64,000 bases of DNA from Vibrio maritimus (GTDB lineage Bacteria; Pseudomonadota; Gammaproteobacteria; Enterobacterales; Vibrionaceae), in contig JYJJ01000079.1 of NCBI GenBank assembly GCA_003263775.1, forward strand, positions 310,001 to 374,000, given 5' to 3'. The position numbers were made by a program, and so were the translations under genes. The notes under the pieces were generated by a model. The model saw nothing but the letters and a program-made list of their open reading frames with translations. It did no database searches and had not been told where the DNA came from. This document shows, piece by piece, positions 28,641 to 37,193 of this stretch; the stretch's first letter is position 1, and each line of letters starts with the position of its first letter.

Positions 28641-28889
28641 ATGAGACTAAGTATGTTTGATACTAAAAAAAGAACGGCAATTGTATCGGAGTTACAAGAC
28701 TACTTCGAACGTGAGTTGGACGCTGAACTAGGCCAATTCGACGCTGAATTTTTGTTGGACTTCTTGATAAAAAAACTTGGGCCAGCCTTTTACAACCAAG
28801 GGCTAGAAGATGCCAAAGGGGTGTTGGATCGTCGAGTTGCCGATATTGCTGATGAACTTTACGAAATCGAGATGCCGGATGACTTATAG
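28641..28889 (+). CDS. DUF2164 family protein
   Basis: An 82-residue acidic protein with the DUF2164 core LQDYFERELDAELGQFDAEFLLDFLIKKLGPAFYNQGLEDA. The function is unknown. It is divergent from the S24-like repressor with 186 bases between, so it is the natural candidate target of that regulator. A second in-frame ATG lies at 28653; the first is preferred because the family has residues there. Confidence 0.75.
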   Translation: MRLSMFDTKKRTAIVSELQDYFERELDAELGQFDAEFLLDFLIKKLGPAFYNQGLEDAKGVLDRRVADIADELYEIEMPDDL

Positions 28890-29046
28890 CTCCACAAAGT
28901 GTGTATCGAATAGGGTAGCTTCAACATGTTCAAAAATATTGAATGACTCAATCAATGGAGGGTTGTCGTTAAAGTGTCAATTTAAGTAAATACTGTGTCC
29001 CATAGGTTGATGAGTTGTTAACATAACAGGTAATGCACACGGAATC

Positions 29047-29600
29047 ATGGAATTAACGATGGCGGTAAAAGAAGTAAAAAACTACAACCCCGTAGCAAGA
29101 GCTTTACATTGGCTCTCTGCTATCGTGGTAATAGGCATGTTTGCCGTAGGTTTGTGGATGGTTGACCTGACTTATTACAGTCAGTGGTACAAAACAGCCC
29201 CAGACTGGCACCGTTCGGTGGGCATTTTGCTGGCAATGGTGACGGTATTCAGATTGGTTTGGAAGCACGTAACGGTAGCGCCACAAGTTGAAGGCAATCA
29301 GTTTGAAAAAGTGGGTGCGAAGTTGGTCACATTGCGATGTACCTTGCCTTGTTTATCATTTTCGCCAGTGGCTACCTTATCTCTACCTCAGATGGTCGCG
29401 GTATTGACGTATTTAATTGGTTTACCGTGCCGGGTTTGGGTGAACTATTCCCGAATCAATCAGACATTGCGGGCGAAGTGCATTTCTATGCTGCTTGGTT
29501 CGTCATACTTGCCGCTGCTGGTCATGCGCTAGCTGCGTTGAAACATCACTTTATAAACAAAGACAACACTCTTCGGAAAATGTTAGGAGTTTCGAAATGA
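29047..29600 (+). CDS. Cytochrome b561 (CybB-like) (frame broken near 29326)
   Basis: A four-helix di-haem b protein. YNPVARALHWLSAIVVIGMF and DWHRSVGILLAM hold the first haem histidines; MYLALFIIFASGYLIST and FYAAWFVILAAAGHALAALKHHF the last. The middle changes frame at GG 29325-29326; one more G gives GAKLGHIAMYLALF and 184 residues. It passes electrons between quinol and periplasmic acceptors. Its stop overlaps the yceI start (ATGA), the usual cybB-yceI pair. Confidence 0.85.
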
Positions 29601-30166
29601 AAAAGACACTAATCGCTACTGGAATGGCCGCGGCAATGCTTTTGCCACTAGGTGCAAACGCTGCTGACTACGCTATCGACACTAAAGGCGCTCACGCTTC
29701 AATCAACTTCAAAGTGAGTCACTTGGGTTATAGCTTTATCAAAGGTCGTTTTAACACATTTTCTGGTGATTTTAGCTATGACCCAGCGAATGTCGAAGCG
29801 TCATCAGTAAACGTTGTTGTTGATACAACTAGTCTTGATTCGAACCACGCTGAGCGTGACAAACACATTCGTAGCTCTGACTTTATCGATGCAGGTAAAT
29901 TCAAAGAAGCAACGTTTAAGAGCACAAGCGTGAAAGACAAGGGCGATGGCAAGCTAGACGTAATGGGTGAGCTTACTCTGCATGGTGTAACTCAGCCAAT
30001 TACCATTGAAGCGGAGTTCATTGGTGCGGGTCAAGACCCTTGGGGCGGCAAGCGTGCGGGCTTCAACGGTACCACTCGTCTAGAACTGGCTGATTTCAAA
30101 ATCCCAGTGATGGGTGCGTCAAGCTATGTTGATATGGAGCTACATGTAGAAGGTATACAGAAGTAG
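29597..30166 (+). CDS. YceI family periplasmic lipid-binding protein
   Basis: A 189-residue protein with a clear signal peptide (ends GANAA, residue 22). YAIDTKGAHASINFKVSHLGYS, GRFNTFSGDF and LTLHGVTQPITIEAEF are the lipocalin-like YceI blocks. Family members bind long isoprenoids in the periplasm. It is translationally coupled to cytochrome b561, which fits a quinone-related role. A strong terminator follows. Confidence 0.9.
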   Translation: MKKTLIATGMAAAMLLPLGANAADYAIDTKGAHASINFKVSHLGYSFIKGRFNTFSGDFSYDPANVEASSVNVVVDTTSLDSNHAERDKHIRSSDFIDAGKFKEATFKSTSVKDKGDGKLDVMGELTLHGVTQPITIEAEFIGAGQDPWGGKRAGFNGTTRLELADFKIPVMGASSYVDMELHVEGIQK

Positions 30167-30188
30167 TCCATACAAAATATATCAGTTA

Positions 30189-30221
30189 AAGCCCTGAGCA
30201 TTGCCTCGGGGCTTTTTTTTG
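30189..30221 (+). terminator. Terminator of the cytochrome b561-yceI operon
   Basis: A 10-bp stem (aagccctgag with ctcggggctt, one G-T pair) is followed by a run of T. Confidence 0.85.
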
Positions 30222-30338
30222 CCCGCTGTATTGGAGACAGCCATTCAATCCATCTATTTCATTTTTATTTTTTTCTATTCTTTTTCTAAGCAATACCATC
30301 ATCAATAAGTTACTTGCGAAATTTCTCTACCGATAGGA

Positions 30339-30480
30339 TGCGCTCCGTGTTCTAAGCGAGCACGGCAATGCAGGCTATAGGAAGTATGAAGTGCATGCCG
30401 AAGCGCACAGCTAATAATAGTCGGCTGACGTTTAAATAAGGCGAAAGGAAATTCGCCATTTAATAAACCTTAATTTCCTT
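30339..30480 (+). promoter_or_regulatory. Folded 5' leader of the YadA-like gene
   Basis: A three-way junction can be drawn by eye. An outer stem 30339-30344 pairs with 30402-30407. Arm one is 30345-30352 (ccgtgttc) with 30358-30365 (gagcacgg, one wobble) around a 5-base loop. Arm two is 30368-30372 (atgca) with 30392-30396 (tgcat). Further on, 30445-30453 (aaggaaatt) pairs perfectly with 30472-30480 (aatttcctt), 22 bases before the ATG. I do not recognise a known riboswitch; it could be a riboswitch, an sRNA target, or an independent sRNA. Confidence 0.45.
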
Positions 30481-30502
30481 ATTGATACGAAGAAGTTTAC
30501 TT

Positions 30503-31711
30503 ATGAGAAAGACATTTTTGGCCGTAACACTTGCTACTCTATTGGTCGCCCCTACCATGGCCGCTGCACAAACAATGTTAGGCGAGACAACGAACGCTTT
30601 AGCTGACAATAAAGTAATCATGACCAATAATAACTGGAAACCAAACAACGATGTTATTAACGGAGGCGCCACTGCAGATGCTTCTGTAGTAAGCGAAGCG
30701 TGGGCCAAGGAGCAGTTCAAAACAGCTCTTTCTGATGGGCAGTTAGAATATCTACCAACTACAGGAATGATTGTAGATAATACCGGTTTAACAGTTGGTG
30801 AAGTAGTTGAGTACGAAGATGGCTCTTACAAGGTAATCGAATTCAAAGACCATGATCGCAACGACGGTAAAGAGCTAGAAATCGCTAACGTGGTCGAGTT
30901 TACTAAACGCGAAGATGGCAAACTTGATGTAAAAGTTGACGATACCAGTAATTGGAAACCTACGCCTCCTCCAGAGTATCATGATTACGTGATTGACCGT
31001 TCTGAGCTCACCGGTCAAGTTACAGATTTCATGAATGAAAACAACCTAGTAGCTAACGATGCTGGCCACGTATTCGATGAGAACGGAGAGCAGGTGGCTA
31101 ACATAATCGTTGATGAAGAGGGTAATGTAGCGGTAGAAGTGTTTGGTGACAACGATACCAACACTAAAATAGCGTTTAAAGATATTGGGGAAGACAAAGT
31201 ATCGATCGAAACTAAAGAAACTAAGAACGAAGCAGGCAAAAACGGTGGTGGTGTAACTCCTGAACATGATGCAGTGTGGGAAGAAATCAACAAGATTAAA
31301 GCTGCGGGTGGTGATGCTGCTATAGCAGGTGGCAAGGCCTACGAACAAGCGCTAGCTGATTACAACAATCTAGATGGTCGTATAAAGTCTAACACTGCTC
31401 GCATCACTGGCCTAGAAACTGAAATGAAAAAGATGGGCGATAAAATGCTCGATTTGGAAGATCGCATGGACGGTGTAGTTGCGACTTCTCACGCAGTGAC
31501 GAATGCTCGTCCGATGGTGCAAGATGCGGGTGAGTTTGCGATGGGTGTCGGTATTGGTGCTGCAGGTTCTAAACAAGCTCTAGCCCTTGGTGGCGCATAT
31601 CAGTTCTCTCAAAACTGGTCTGCATCGACAACAGTAAACTACGAAACAGCTGGCAAGCGTTCTAAGTCTCAATTTTCTGCTGGCGCTGGCGTTCACTACC
31701 GCTTCAAATAA
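30503..31711 (+). CDS. Short trimeric-autotransporter-like protein with YadA C-terminal anchor
   Basis: A 402-residue protein: signal peptide (cleaved near AAAQT, residue 22), a passenger of about 260 residues, a coiled coil (RIKSNTARITGLETEMKKM) and a C-terminal 90-residue YadA-type barrel (NARPMVQDAGEFAMGVGIGA, SQFSAGAGVHYRFK). The passenger is acidic and seems to contain two diverged copies of one unit, each with a strand-rich VVEYEDGSYKVIEFKDHD-like stretch. It should trimerise in the outer membrane and expose the passenger; adhesion is the usual role. The passenger is not a Hep/Hag repeat type. No neighbouring export gene is needed. Confidence 0.75.
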   Translation: MRKTFLAVTLATLLVAPTMAAAQTMLGETTNALADNKVIMTNNNWKPNNDVINGGATADASVVSEAWAKEQFKTALSDGQLEYLPTTGMIVDNTGLTVGEVVEYEDGSYKVIEFKDHDRNDGKELEIANVVEFTKREDGKLDVKVDDTSNWKPTPPPEYHDYVIDRSELTGQVTDFMNENNLVANDAGHVFDENGEQVANIIVDEEGNVAVEVFGDNDTNTKIAFKDIGEDKVSIETKETKNEAGKNGGGVTPEHDAVWEEINKIKAAGGDAAIAGGKAYEQALADYNNLDGRIKSNTARITGLETEMKKMGDKMLDLEDRMDGVVATSHAVTNARPMVQDAGEFAMGVGIGAAGSKQALALGGAYQFSQNWSASTTVNYETAGKRSKSQFSAGAGVHYRFK

Positions 31712-31738
31712 AACAATCATAGTTGCTAGAATAAGAGT

Positions 31739-31765
31739 GCCCCGGTTTTACACCGGGCTTTTTCG
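31739..31765 (+). terminator. Terminator of the YadA-like gene
   Basis: A G/C-rich hairpin (cccggt with accggg) followed by ctttttcgg. Confidence 0.75.
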
Positions 31766-31806
31766 GCCAAACGACTTATTTCCTAGCCAAAAATGGGTGT
31801 GTTGTA

Positions 31807-33255
31807 TTACGCAGATTCAAGTTCGCGTTCAACAACATTCAAGCGCTCGCCGTAGATAGGGCGGACAGCTTTCATTACTTCAGCTCTTGATAAAACACCA
31901 ACCAAGACGCCATTTTCTAATACAGGCAACACATGTGGTTTGCTTACTTTCATCGCTTTAGCACGCTCTTCTAGTGAAAGAGTAGAGAAGCTTGTTGCAA
32001 TGCCCATTGAACTTACTGGATACAGCTGCTCTTTATCGATGCAAAGAAATTCAGCCACGTCGACCAACTTTTCAGACGCATTGATAGCGACAACATCACG
32101 GCTCATCAGATCAACCACTTTTTGACCTTGCTCAGGGATGTAATCTTGGCACCACAAATCAACCATGACATCGTGTACAGAGAAGAAACCAACTAAACGA
32201 CCTTCAATGTCAGTGACTGGAGCACTTGTAAGGTTGTGATCCAAAAGTGTATCTAGGGCAACAGATGTTGGCATTTCAACGCTTAGTGTTACTGGTTGAG
32301 TGTTCATGATGTCTTTTACGATGATGTTGTTGTTCATTTGCGTCTCCTTTACTGACGTAAGTTCAGTGGTTTGTGTAATTGCAGTTACGTTTGCTGCTTT
32401 TAGTTGTGGTCTGCGGTAGATACTCCAGTTCGCAAGTCCTACCAAAACCGAACCACCTATAATGTTTCCTAGCGTGACTGGTATAAGGTTGTTGGTTAAA
32501 AAGTGAATCGGTGTTAGGTCGCTAAATTGTGCTTGGGTTGTGCCCGTTGCTGCCCAGAATTCGGCGCCTGCAAAGTTTTGAATCACAATGCCAAGTGGAA
32601 CCATAAACATGTTTGCTACGCAGTGTTCAAAACCGCTGCTGACAAACATTGCGACGGGCAAAACTGTCATTGCCGCTTTGGTCATCGCGTTGGCGCTGCT
32701 AAACGTCAGCCAAATTGCAAGACAAACTAATAGGTTACATAGAACACCTAAAGCGAAAGCCTGTACCCATGTGTGATGCAGTTTATGCTGTGCAATATGC
32801 AGAGCGTTTAGTCCCCATTGGCCATTGTCCATTTGGTAAAGCCCCGCGGCAGAAACAATCAAAAGCAAGAACATCGCGCCAATGAAGTTTCCAACGTAAA
32901 CCTTTCCCCAAATTGAAAGCATTTTGCTAAAGCTAATTTGTTTATTTGCCCAAGAGATGCTCGAAAGCACCGAGCTCGTAAACAGTTCGCCACCGCATAT
33001 CACGATGAGGATCAACCCCATACTGAATGCAAGACCGCCAGCTAGCCTGCTTAAGCCCCATCCCGCATCTGCGCTTCCCGTCGTTACCGTGATGTAGAAA
33101 AGAAATGCCAAGCCGATAAAGGCGCCCGCCATAATGGCTAGGCTCATTGTCATTCCACTGGTCTTTTTAGCTTTACTTAATGCGAATTTTTCAGCTTCTG
33201 CCATCATTTCTAATGGCGAGAAGAGCAGATTGTTTTCGGAGCTAGCTGATGCCAT
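31807..33255 (-). CDS. focA: FocA formate channel fused to a CBS-pair domain
   Basis: Residues 1-306 are an FNT channel close to E. coli FocA (FYITVTTGSADAGWGLSRL, ICGGELFTSSVL, SGFEHCVANMFMVPLGI, NLIPVTLGNIIGG). Residues 307-482 are a tandem CBS domain (VKDIMNTQPVTLSVEMPTS, APVTDIEGRLVGFFSVHDVM, HVLPVLENGVLVGVLSRAEV). E. coli FocA is 285 residues and has no CBS. An internal ATG at 32337 carries its own strong site (aaggagacgcaa), so the CBS part may also be made alone. CBS pairs bind adenine nucleotides and could gate formate flux by energy state. The fusion could be an artefact of a lost base, given the error pattern in this window. Confidence 0.85.
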   Translation of the reverse strand: MASASSENNLLFSPLEMMAEAEKFALSKAKKTSGMTMSLAIMAGAFIGLAFLFYITVTTGSADAGWGLSRLAGGLAFSMGLILIVICGGELFTSSVLSSISWANKQISFSKMLSIWGKVYVGNFIGAMFLLLIVSAAGLYQMDNGQWGLNALHIAQHKLHHTWVQAFALGVLCNLLVCLAIWLTFSSANAMTKAAMTVLPVAMFVSSGFEHCVANMFMVPLGIVIQNFAGAEFWAATGTTQAQFSDLTPIHFLTNNLIPVTLGNIIGGSVLVGLANWSIYRRPQLKAANVTAITQTTELTSVKETQMNNNIIVKDIMNTQPVTLSVEMPTSVALDTLLDHNLTSAPVTDIEGRLVGFFSVHDVMVDLWCQDYIPEQGQKVVDLMSRDVVAINASEKLVDVAEFLCIDKEQLYPVSSMGIATSFSTLSLEERAKAMKVSKPHVLPVLENGVLVGVLSRAEVMKAVRPIYGERLNVVERELESA

Positions 33256-33649
33256 TCCTTACTCCTTAACCTCGTTAGTGTGTGAATCGCCCATGCCATG
33301 ACCCCTTACTTGATTGAAATAAAAGTGATTGAGATGTAAGTGCGAGAACAGAGCCCCGTGCTGTGTTCGAATCCAGATTAAGGGCAGTTGGTGGTAGTGG
33401 TAAAATTGATAATTTTTAAAATCGAAATCAGAAATATTGATAACTTATCTGCACAAGGTAGAATAAGGCCTGAAGTCCATAACGTACTGTTTTTTAGTGA
33501 GAGATTAGCGAGTGTCGAGATTCTCAAACGATGAAAAAAACAACAGCAATTTTTCGTTGAAATCTCGACATAAGAGAAACTGATAGAAACAGTTCAGGAT
33601 TTGCTATGAAACACAGTGTTTTAAGATTTAAGTGGTGAAAGGAAAACGG
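33256..33649. other. Intergenic region with an imperfect long hairpin
   Basis: A 394-base gap between divergent focA and a LysR gene. 33514-33522 (gtcgagatt) pairs perfectly with 33561-33569 (aatctcgac), and inside it aacga 33527-33531 pairs with tcgtt 33554-33558. No T tract follows. The arms enclose an A-rich loop. Promoters of both genes must be here; I cannot assign boxes with confidence. Confidence 0.4.
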
Positions 33650-34554
33650 ATGCGATATTCATTAAAACAACTTGCCGTTTTTGATGCCGTAGCGGATACG
33701 GGGAGCGTAAGTCAAGCTGCAGACAAGTTGGCATTGACACAGTCCGCGACGAGTATGTCATTGGCACAGCTAGAGAAAATGCTTGGCAGGCCGTTGTTTG
33801 AAAGGCAAGGCAAACAAATGGCATTGACTCATTGGGGGTATGGTTAAGACCCAAAGCCAAGCGTTTGTTGCAAGATGCCCAACAAATTGAAATGGGTTTT
33901 TACGAGCAGCACTTGCTAAGTGGTGAATTAAAGTTGGGTGCCAGCCAAACGCCGGCAGAACATTTGGTGCCGGATCTTATCAGTGTCATTGATAACGATT
34001 TCCCTGAGATGCGTATCTCGCTTGGGGTTAAGAGTACCGACTCGGTGATTGAAGGCGTTTTGGACTATAAGTATGACCTCGGCATTATCGAAGGCCGTTG
34101 TGATGACAACCGAATCCACCAAGAAGTCTGGTGTCGTGACCACTTAACGGTAGTCGCCGCAGCGCATCACCCGTTTGCTCGCCGAGAGAGAGTAAGCTTA
34201 GCTCAATTAGAGCAAGCGCGCTGGGTGCTTAGAGAGCATGGTTCAGGTACTCGAAAGATTTTTGATAGCTCAATTCACCACCTTATTGCCGACTTGGATG
34301 TATGGCGAGAGTACGAACACGTGCCTGTCCTGAGAAGTATGGTAGCCAATGGTCAATATTTAACGTGTTTGCCTTATTTGGATGTCGAGCGATTTGTAGA
34401 ATCCGGTCAACTGGTCGCGTTAAATGTGCCTGAGCTGGAAATGGAGCGAACGCTGTCCTTTATTTGGCGCGCTGACATGACGGAAAACCCGCTTGTGGAG
34501 TGTGTTAAACGAGAGGGCTTAAGAATGATGAAAGGCAAACCGTCGGTTTTTTAG
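33650..34554 (+). CDS. LysR-family transcriptional regulator (frame broken near 33838)
   Basis: The N-terminal winged helix is standard (MRYSLKQLAVFDAVADTGSVSQAADKLALTQSATSMSLAQLEKMLGRPLFER in pieces), then the frame fails at the G5 run 33834-33838. One more G gives THWGVWLRPKAKRLLQDA, the linker helix, and a co-inducer domain (GELKLGASQTPAEHLVPDL) to about 301 residues. It resembles CysB/YeiE-like regulators. It is divergent from focA and 126 bases before the DUF1097 gene; either may be its target. Confidence 0.85.
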
Positions 34555-34680
34555 TGATATAGATCACTTTTTGAATGCAATGAAATGTATGCAATATCTT
34601 TTGTTGTGATTTCGATCGCTTAAATATGAGTCTATATTCGTTACCTTAGATTGAAATTGAATCAATCATTGGTCGACGAT

Positions 34681-35191
34681 ATGAGTCCATTAATCGCTAT
34701 TTCTGTTACAACAGGCATTCTTTCTGGTATTTGGGGGTGGGCAGCCTTGTCATTGGGCTTTTGTCCTGGGCTGGTTTCCTTGGATGTACCAGTTACTTTG
34801 CGTCACCAAAAGATGGTGTAACGGGACTTGCCCAAAGCTTACTGACTAACATGTCGGGCGTCGTTTGGGCAATGGTCATCATTCATGCTCGTCACTGATC
34901 AATATGGAAATCGCTGGGTACGTAATGACCGCTTTAGTGTCATTTTTCATGTGTATTCAAGCGAAACGAGCGTGGCTTCAGTATATCCCTGGCACTTTCA
35001 TAGGTGCATGCGCCACATTTGCAGCCGATGGCGCCTGGCAACTCGTGGTTCCGTCTTTGATATTGGGTGGCTTATTTGGTTATGCAATGAAAGCGAGCGG
35101 TATTTGGTTGCACAAACAGCTAAGCGATCGTGATTCTGACACCAGTAACTCAAAGGCGGCTAACGCTAAGACGGCATTGGCGAATGATTGA
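34681..35191 (+). CDS. DUF1097 (YcdZ-like) inner-membrane protein (two frame breaks)
   Basis: Five membrane helices of the DUF1097 type: SPLIAISVTTGILSGIWGWAALS, then LLSWAGFLGCTSYFASPKDG, then EIAGYVMTALVSFFMC and YIPGTFIGACATFAADG. These are in three frames. One G added at 34755-34757 and one C at 34887-34888 connect them into 170 residues. Family function is unknown; E. coli YcdZ is a small membrane protein of the same type. It has a strong bidirectional terminator behind it. Confidence 0.75.
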
Positions 35192-35209
35192 TTAACGACT
35201 GTTCTCTAT

Positions 35210-35246
35210 AAAAAGACCCTATCAGAATTTCTGATAGGGTCTTTTT
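35210..35246. terminator. Bidirectional terminator between DUF1097 and the YbjD-like gene
   Basis: A nearly perfect 18-bp stem (aaaaagaccctatcagaa with ttctgatagggtcttttt) has A-run and T-run flanks, suitable for both convergent transcripts. Confidence 0.9.
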
Positions 35247-35269
35247 CTTTGCTTTGAATTCATAATGGA

Positions 35270-36943
35270 TTAGGTGTTGCCGTTAGCCATTGTGATAACT
35301 CTTCTTAGGATCCACCGTATCAAGACAGGAATACTATCGACACCTTTCTCTTCACACTCTGCGACGATAGCCAGCGCCAAGTCGGGCTTGGCAAACTTCT
35401 TGAGCACTCGCGCCACCACTTTTTTAGGAGGGATAGGGTGGTCATGAGGGATTTTGATAAGATCCCTAAAGAAAATTTCAAACCCGTGAATGTAGAGATA
35501 GTGCTCTATATCTCTGTCTGGTAGTTCGGTTAGATGATGACGTGGATGCTCACCGTCTAGTTGGTGAAGTACGGTTGCTGCGTATTTTTTACCTGCCGCG
35601 TCACCATCGGTAACGACATGCCAGTCAATTCCGAATGCTTTTGCGACCTTGATGAGCGATCTCAGCCCAGATTGAGCAAACTCGATGATTTGCACCCCTT
35701 CGGCGGCTAAGTTATATCCACATTGGTTGGCAAGCTCATTAAACAGCCATACTTCGGTTTCACCTTCAACCAGTAACCAACAACGCGCAAATAGAGCTCG
35801 TGAACGATGAAATCGAATATGAAAGCCGACTCTTCGAAGCTCATCCTTTGTGAGTCCATTGGTGGCTAAAGATTTAGTAATGGTTTTGTCAGATTGCCTT
35901 ACTAAGCGTCGGATAGATTGCAAAGGAACGGCACCCAGTAAATCGCTACTGTTGGTGGTGAGTATTTTTTGCATGGGCAACATTTGCAACAGACTCCAAG
36001 CGCGAGCCAAATGAGTAGGGTGCAAGCGGCCTTCTGGATCTTCTATGATGAGTATCGGCCTTGCACAGCGGCGTAGTTCATTCGGTCCTTTGGCTTGGAG
36101 ATAAGCATTGAGCAAACCAAGTAGCAGAAGTCGTGTTTGATGGTTTTTGGTTTCGTCTATGACCTGGGCAAGGTTTTGTTCACTGTTAGGGCGAGAAAAA
36201 AATACTCCGTCGCGCTGTCCTTTGGTCGTCTTACGTGAGTGACTCTTGAATGAGAAGTAATGCTCCACTAGCGCCTTCATCGATGTAAGACTGCTCTTAA
36301 TTTCACCCTTATTGACGTGACCAGGAATAGCCATTAAGCGTCTAACTGTATTATTGATCCTTTTTTCAGAACGAGCGTTCAAGCCATTACCATTGCCGTT
36401 ACTGTTGCCTGCAGCAACGGGATTAGCATTGTTTAAGCCTTCTTGTTGGTACAAACGACGAGAATCGCGTAATCGTATGACCGGATGCAGCGTCATTAGC
36501 TCTTGGGCAATTTTTTCCGAATGATGGAGCATTAGGGGAGCGCCTTCGGGATCTAAGAAATTGTACTTCTGAGTAATGTCGTAGCCATCAAGCGTTGCAC
36601 TGATTCGGTAATAGAAACGATTAGTGCCATCTTCGTCTTGAAACCAAATTGGCTTGAGTTTTCGGTAACGCCCGGACAAGGTTTCATTACGTTCAGTAGC
36701 AACAAAAGAAAGTACAATTTGGAGATGTCGCGTTTGAGGATGTGCCGCCGCGTGATCAACGTGAAAGTCCTTCATTTCGAATGAATAAATGCGACCGTCG
36801 GCAGGGAGCGCGACATTCAATGCGTCGAGCAAGGAAGACTTACCCCAGGTGTTCTCTCCAATGAGCGTAGTGAGATCATCCAGCGCAATGGAGAGGCGTT
36901 TGATTCCGCGAAAGCCGGATACATCGATACGTTCTAGCTTCAT
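35270..36943 (-). CDS. YbjD/OLD-family ATP-dependent endonuclease
   Basis: A 557-residue protein with an ABC-type ATPase and a TOPRIM nuclease. Walker A is IGENTWGKSSLLDAL (residues 29-37), Walker B region LIIEDPEGRLHPTHL; TOPRIM shows WLLVEGETEVWLF and HVVTDGDAAGKKY with the acidic metal ligands. It matches E. coli YbjD (DUF2813, 552 residues) in length and start (ERIDVSGFRGIKRLSI). OLD proteins nick DNA, and some act in phage defence, but YbjD itself has no settled role. A low-complexity GNSNGNGNG insert is near residue 180. It is monocistronic. Confidence 0.85.
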   Translation of the reverse strand: MKLERIDVSGFRGIKRLSIALDDLTTLIGENTWGKSSLLDALNVALPADGRIYSFEMKDFHVDHAAAHPQTRHLQIVLSFVATERNETLSGRYRKLKPIWFQDEDGTNRFYYRISATLDGYDITQKYNFLDPEGAPLMLHHSEKIAQELMTLHPVIRLRDSRRLYQQEGLNNANPVAAGNSNGNGNGLNARSEKRINNTVRRLMAIPGHVNKGEIKSSLTSMKALVEHYFSFKSHSRKTTKGQRDGVFFSRPNSEQNLAQVIDETKNHQTRLLLLGLLNAYLQAKGPNELRRCARPILIIEDPEGRLHPTHLARAWSLLQMLPMQKILTTNSSDLLGAVPLQSIRRLVRQSDKTITKSLATNGLTKDELRRVGFHIRFHRSRALFARCWLLVEGETEVWLFNELANQCGYNLAAEGVQIIEFAQSGLRSLIKVAKAFGIDWHVVTDGDAAGKKYAATVLHQLDGEHPRHHLTELPDRDIEHYLYIHGFEIFFRDLIKIPHDHPIPPKKVVARVLKKFAKPDLALAIVAECEEKGVDSIPVLIRWILRRVITMANGNT

Positions 36944-37193
36944 CCATTTCTCCCAACAAAGTCATACTATCTACTTCAATTATAAGCCTCTTTTTACAAA
37001 GCAACTGTAATCAAACTCATAAATGCCAAGTAATTACAGCCAGTTAGCGGTTTTTCTACCTCTAGCCAACTCTAATATTAATGTGACTAACATCATAAAT
37101 AGACCTGTGATATCAGTATGTGATTTCATGAAATTCATTGGAATGTCACATAAAGCACGCTACCATCACTAGTACGATAAAAGAGAAGATGCG

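Noticed and set aside
27811..28889. A prophage remnant
   Set aside because: Only a repressor-like gene is present; no integrase, attachment repeat or structural gene lies near it.
30339..30410. A c-di-GMP-I (GEMM) riboswitch upstream of the YadA-like gene
   Set aside because: The conserved GGCAAACC and GACGCAAAGCC-type segments are not present, although the stem layout invites the comparison.
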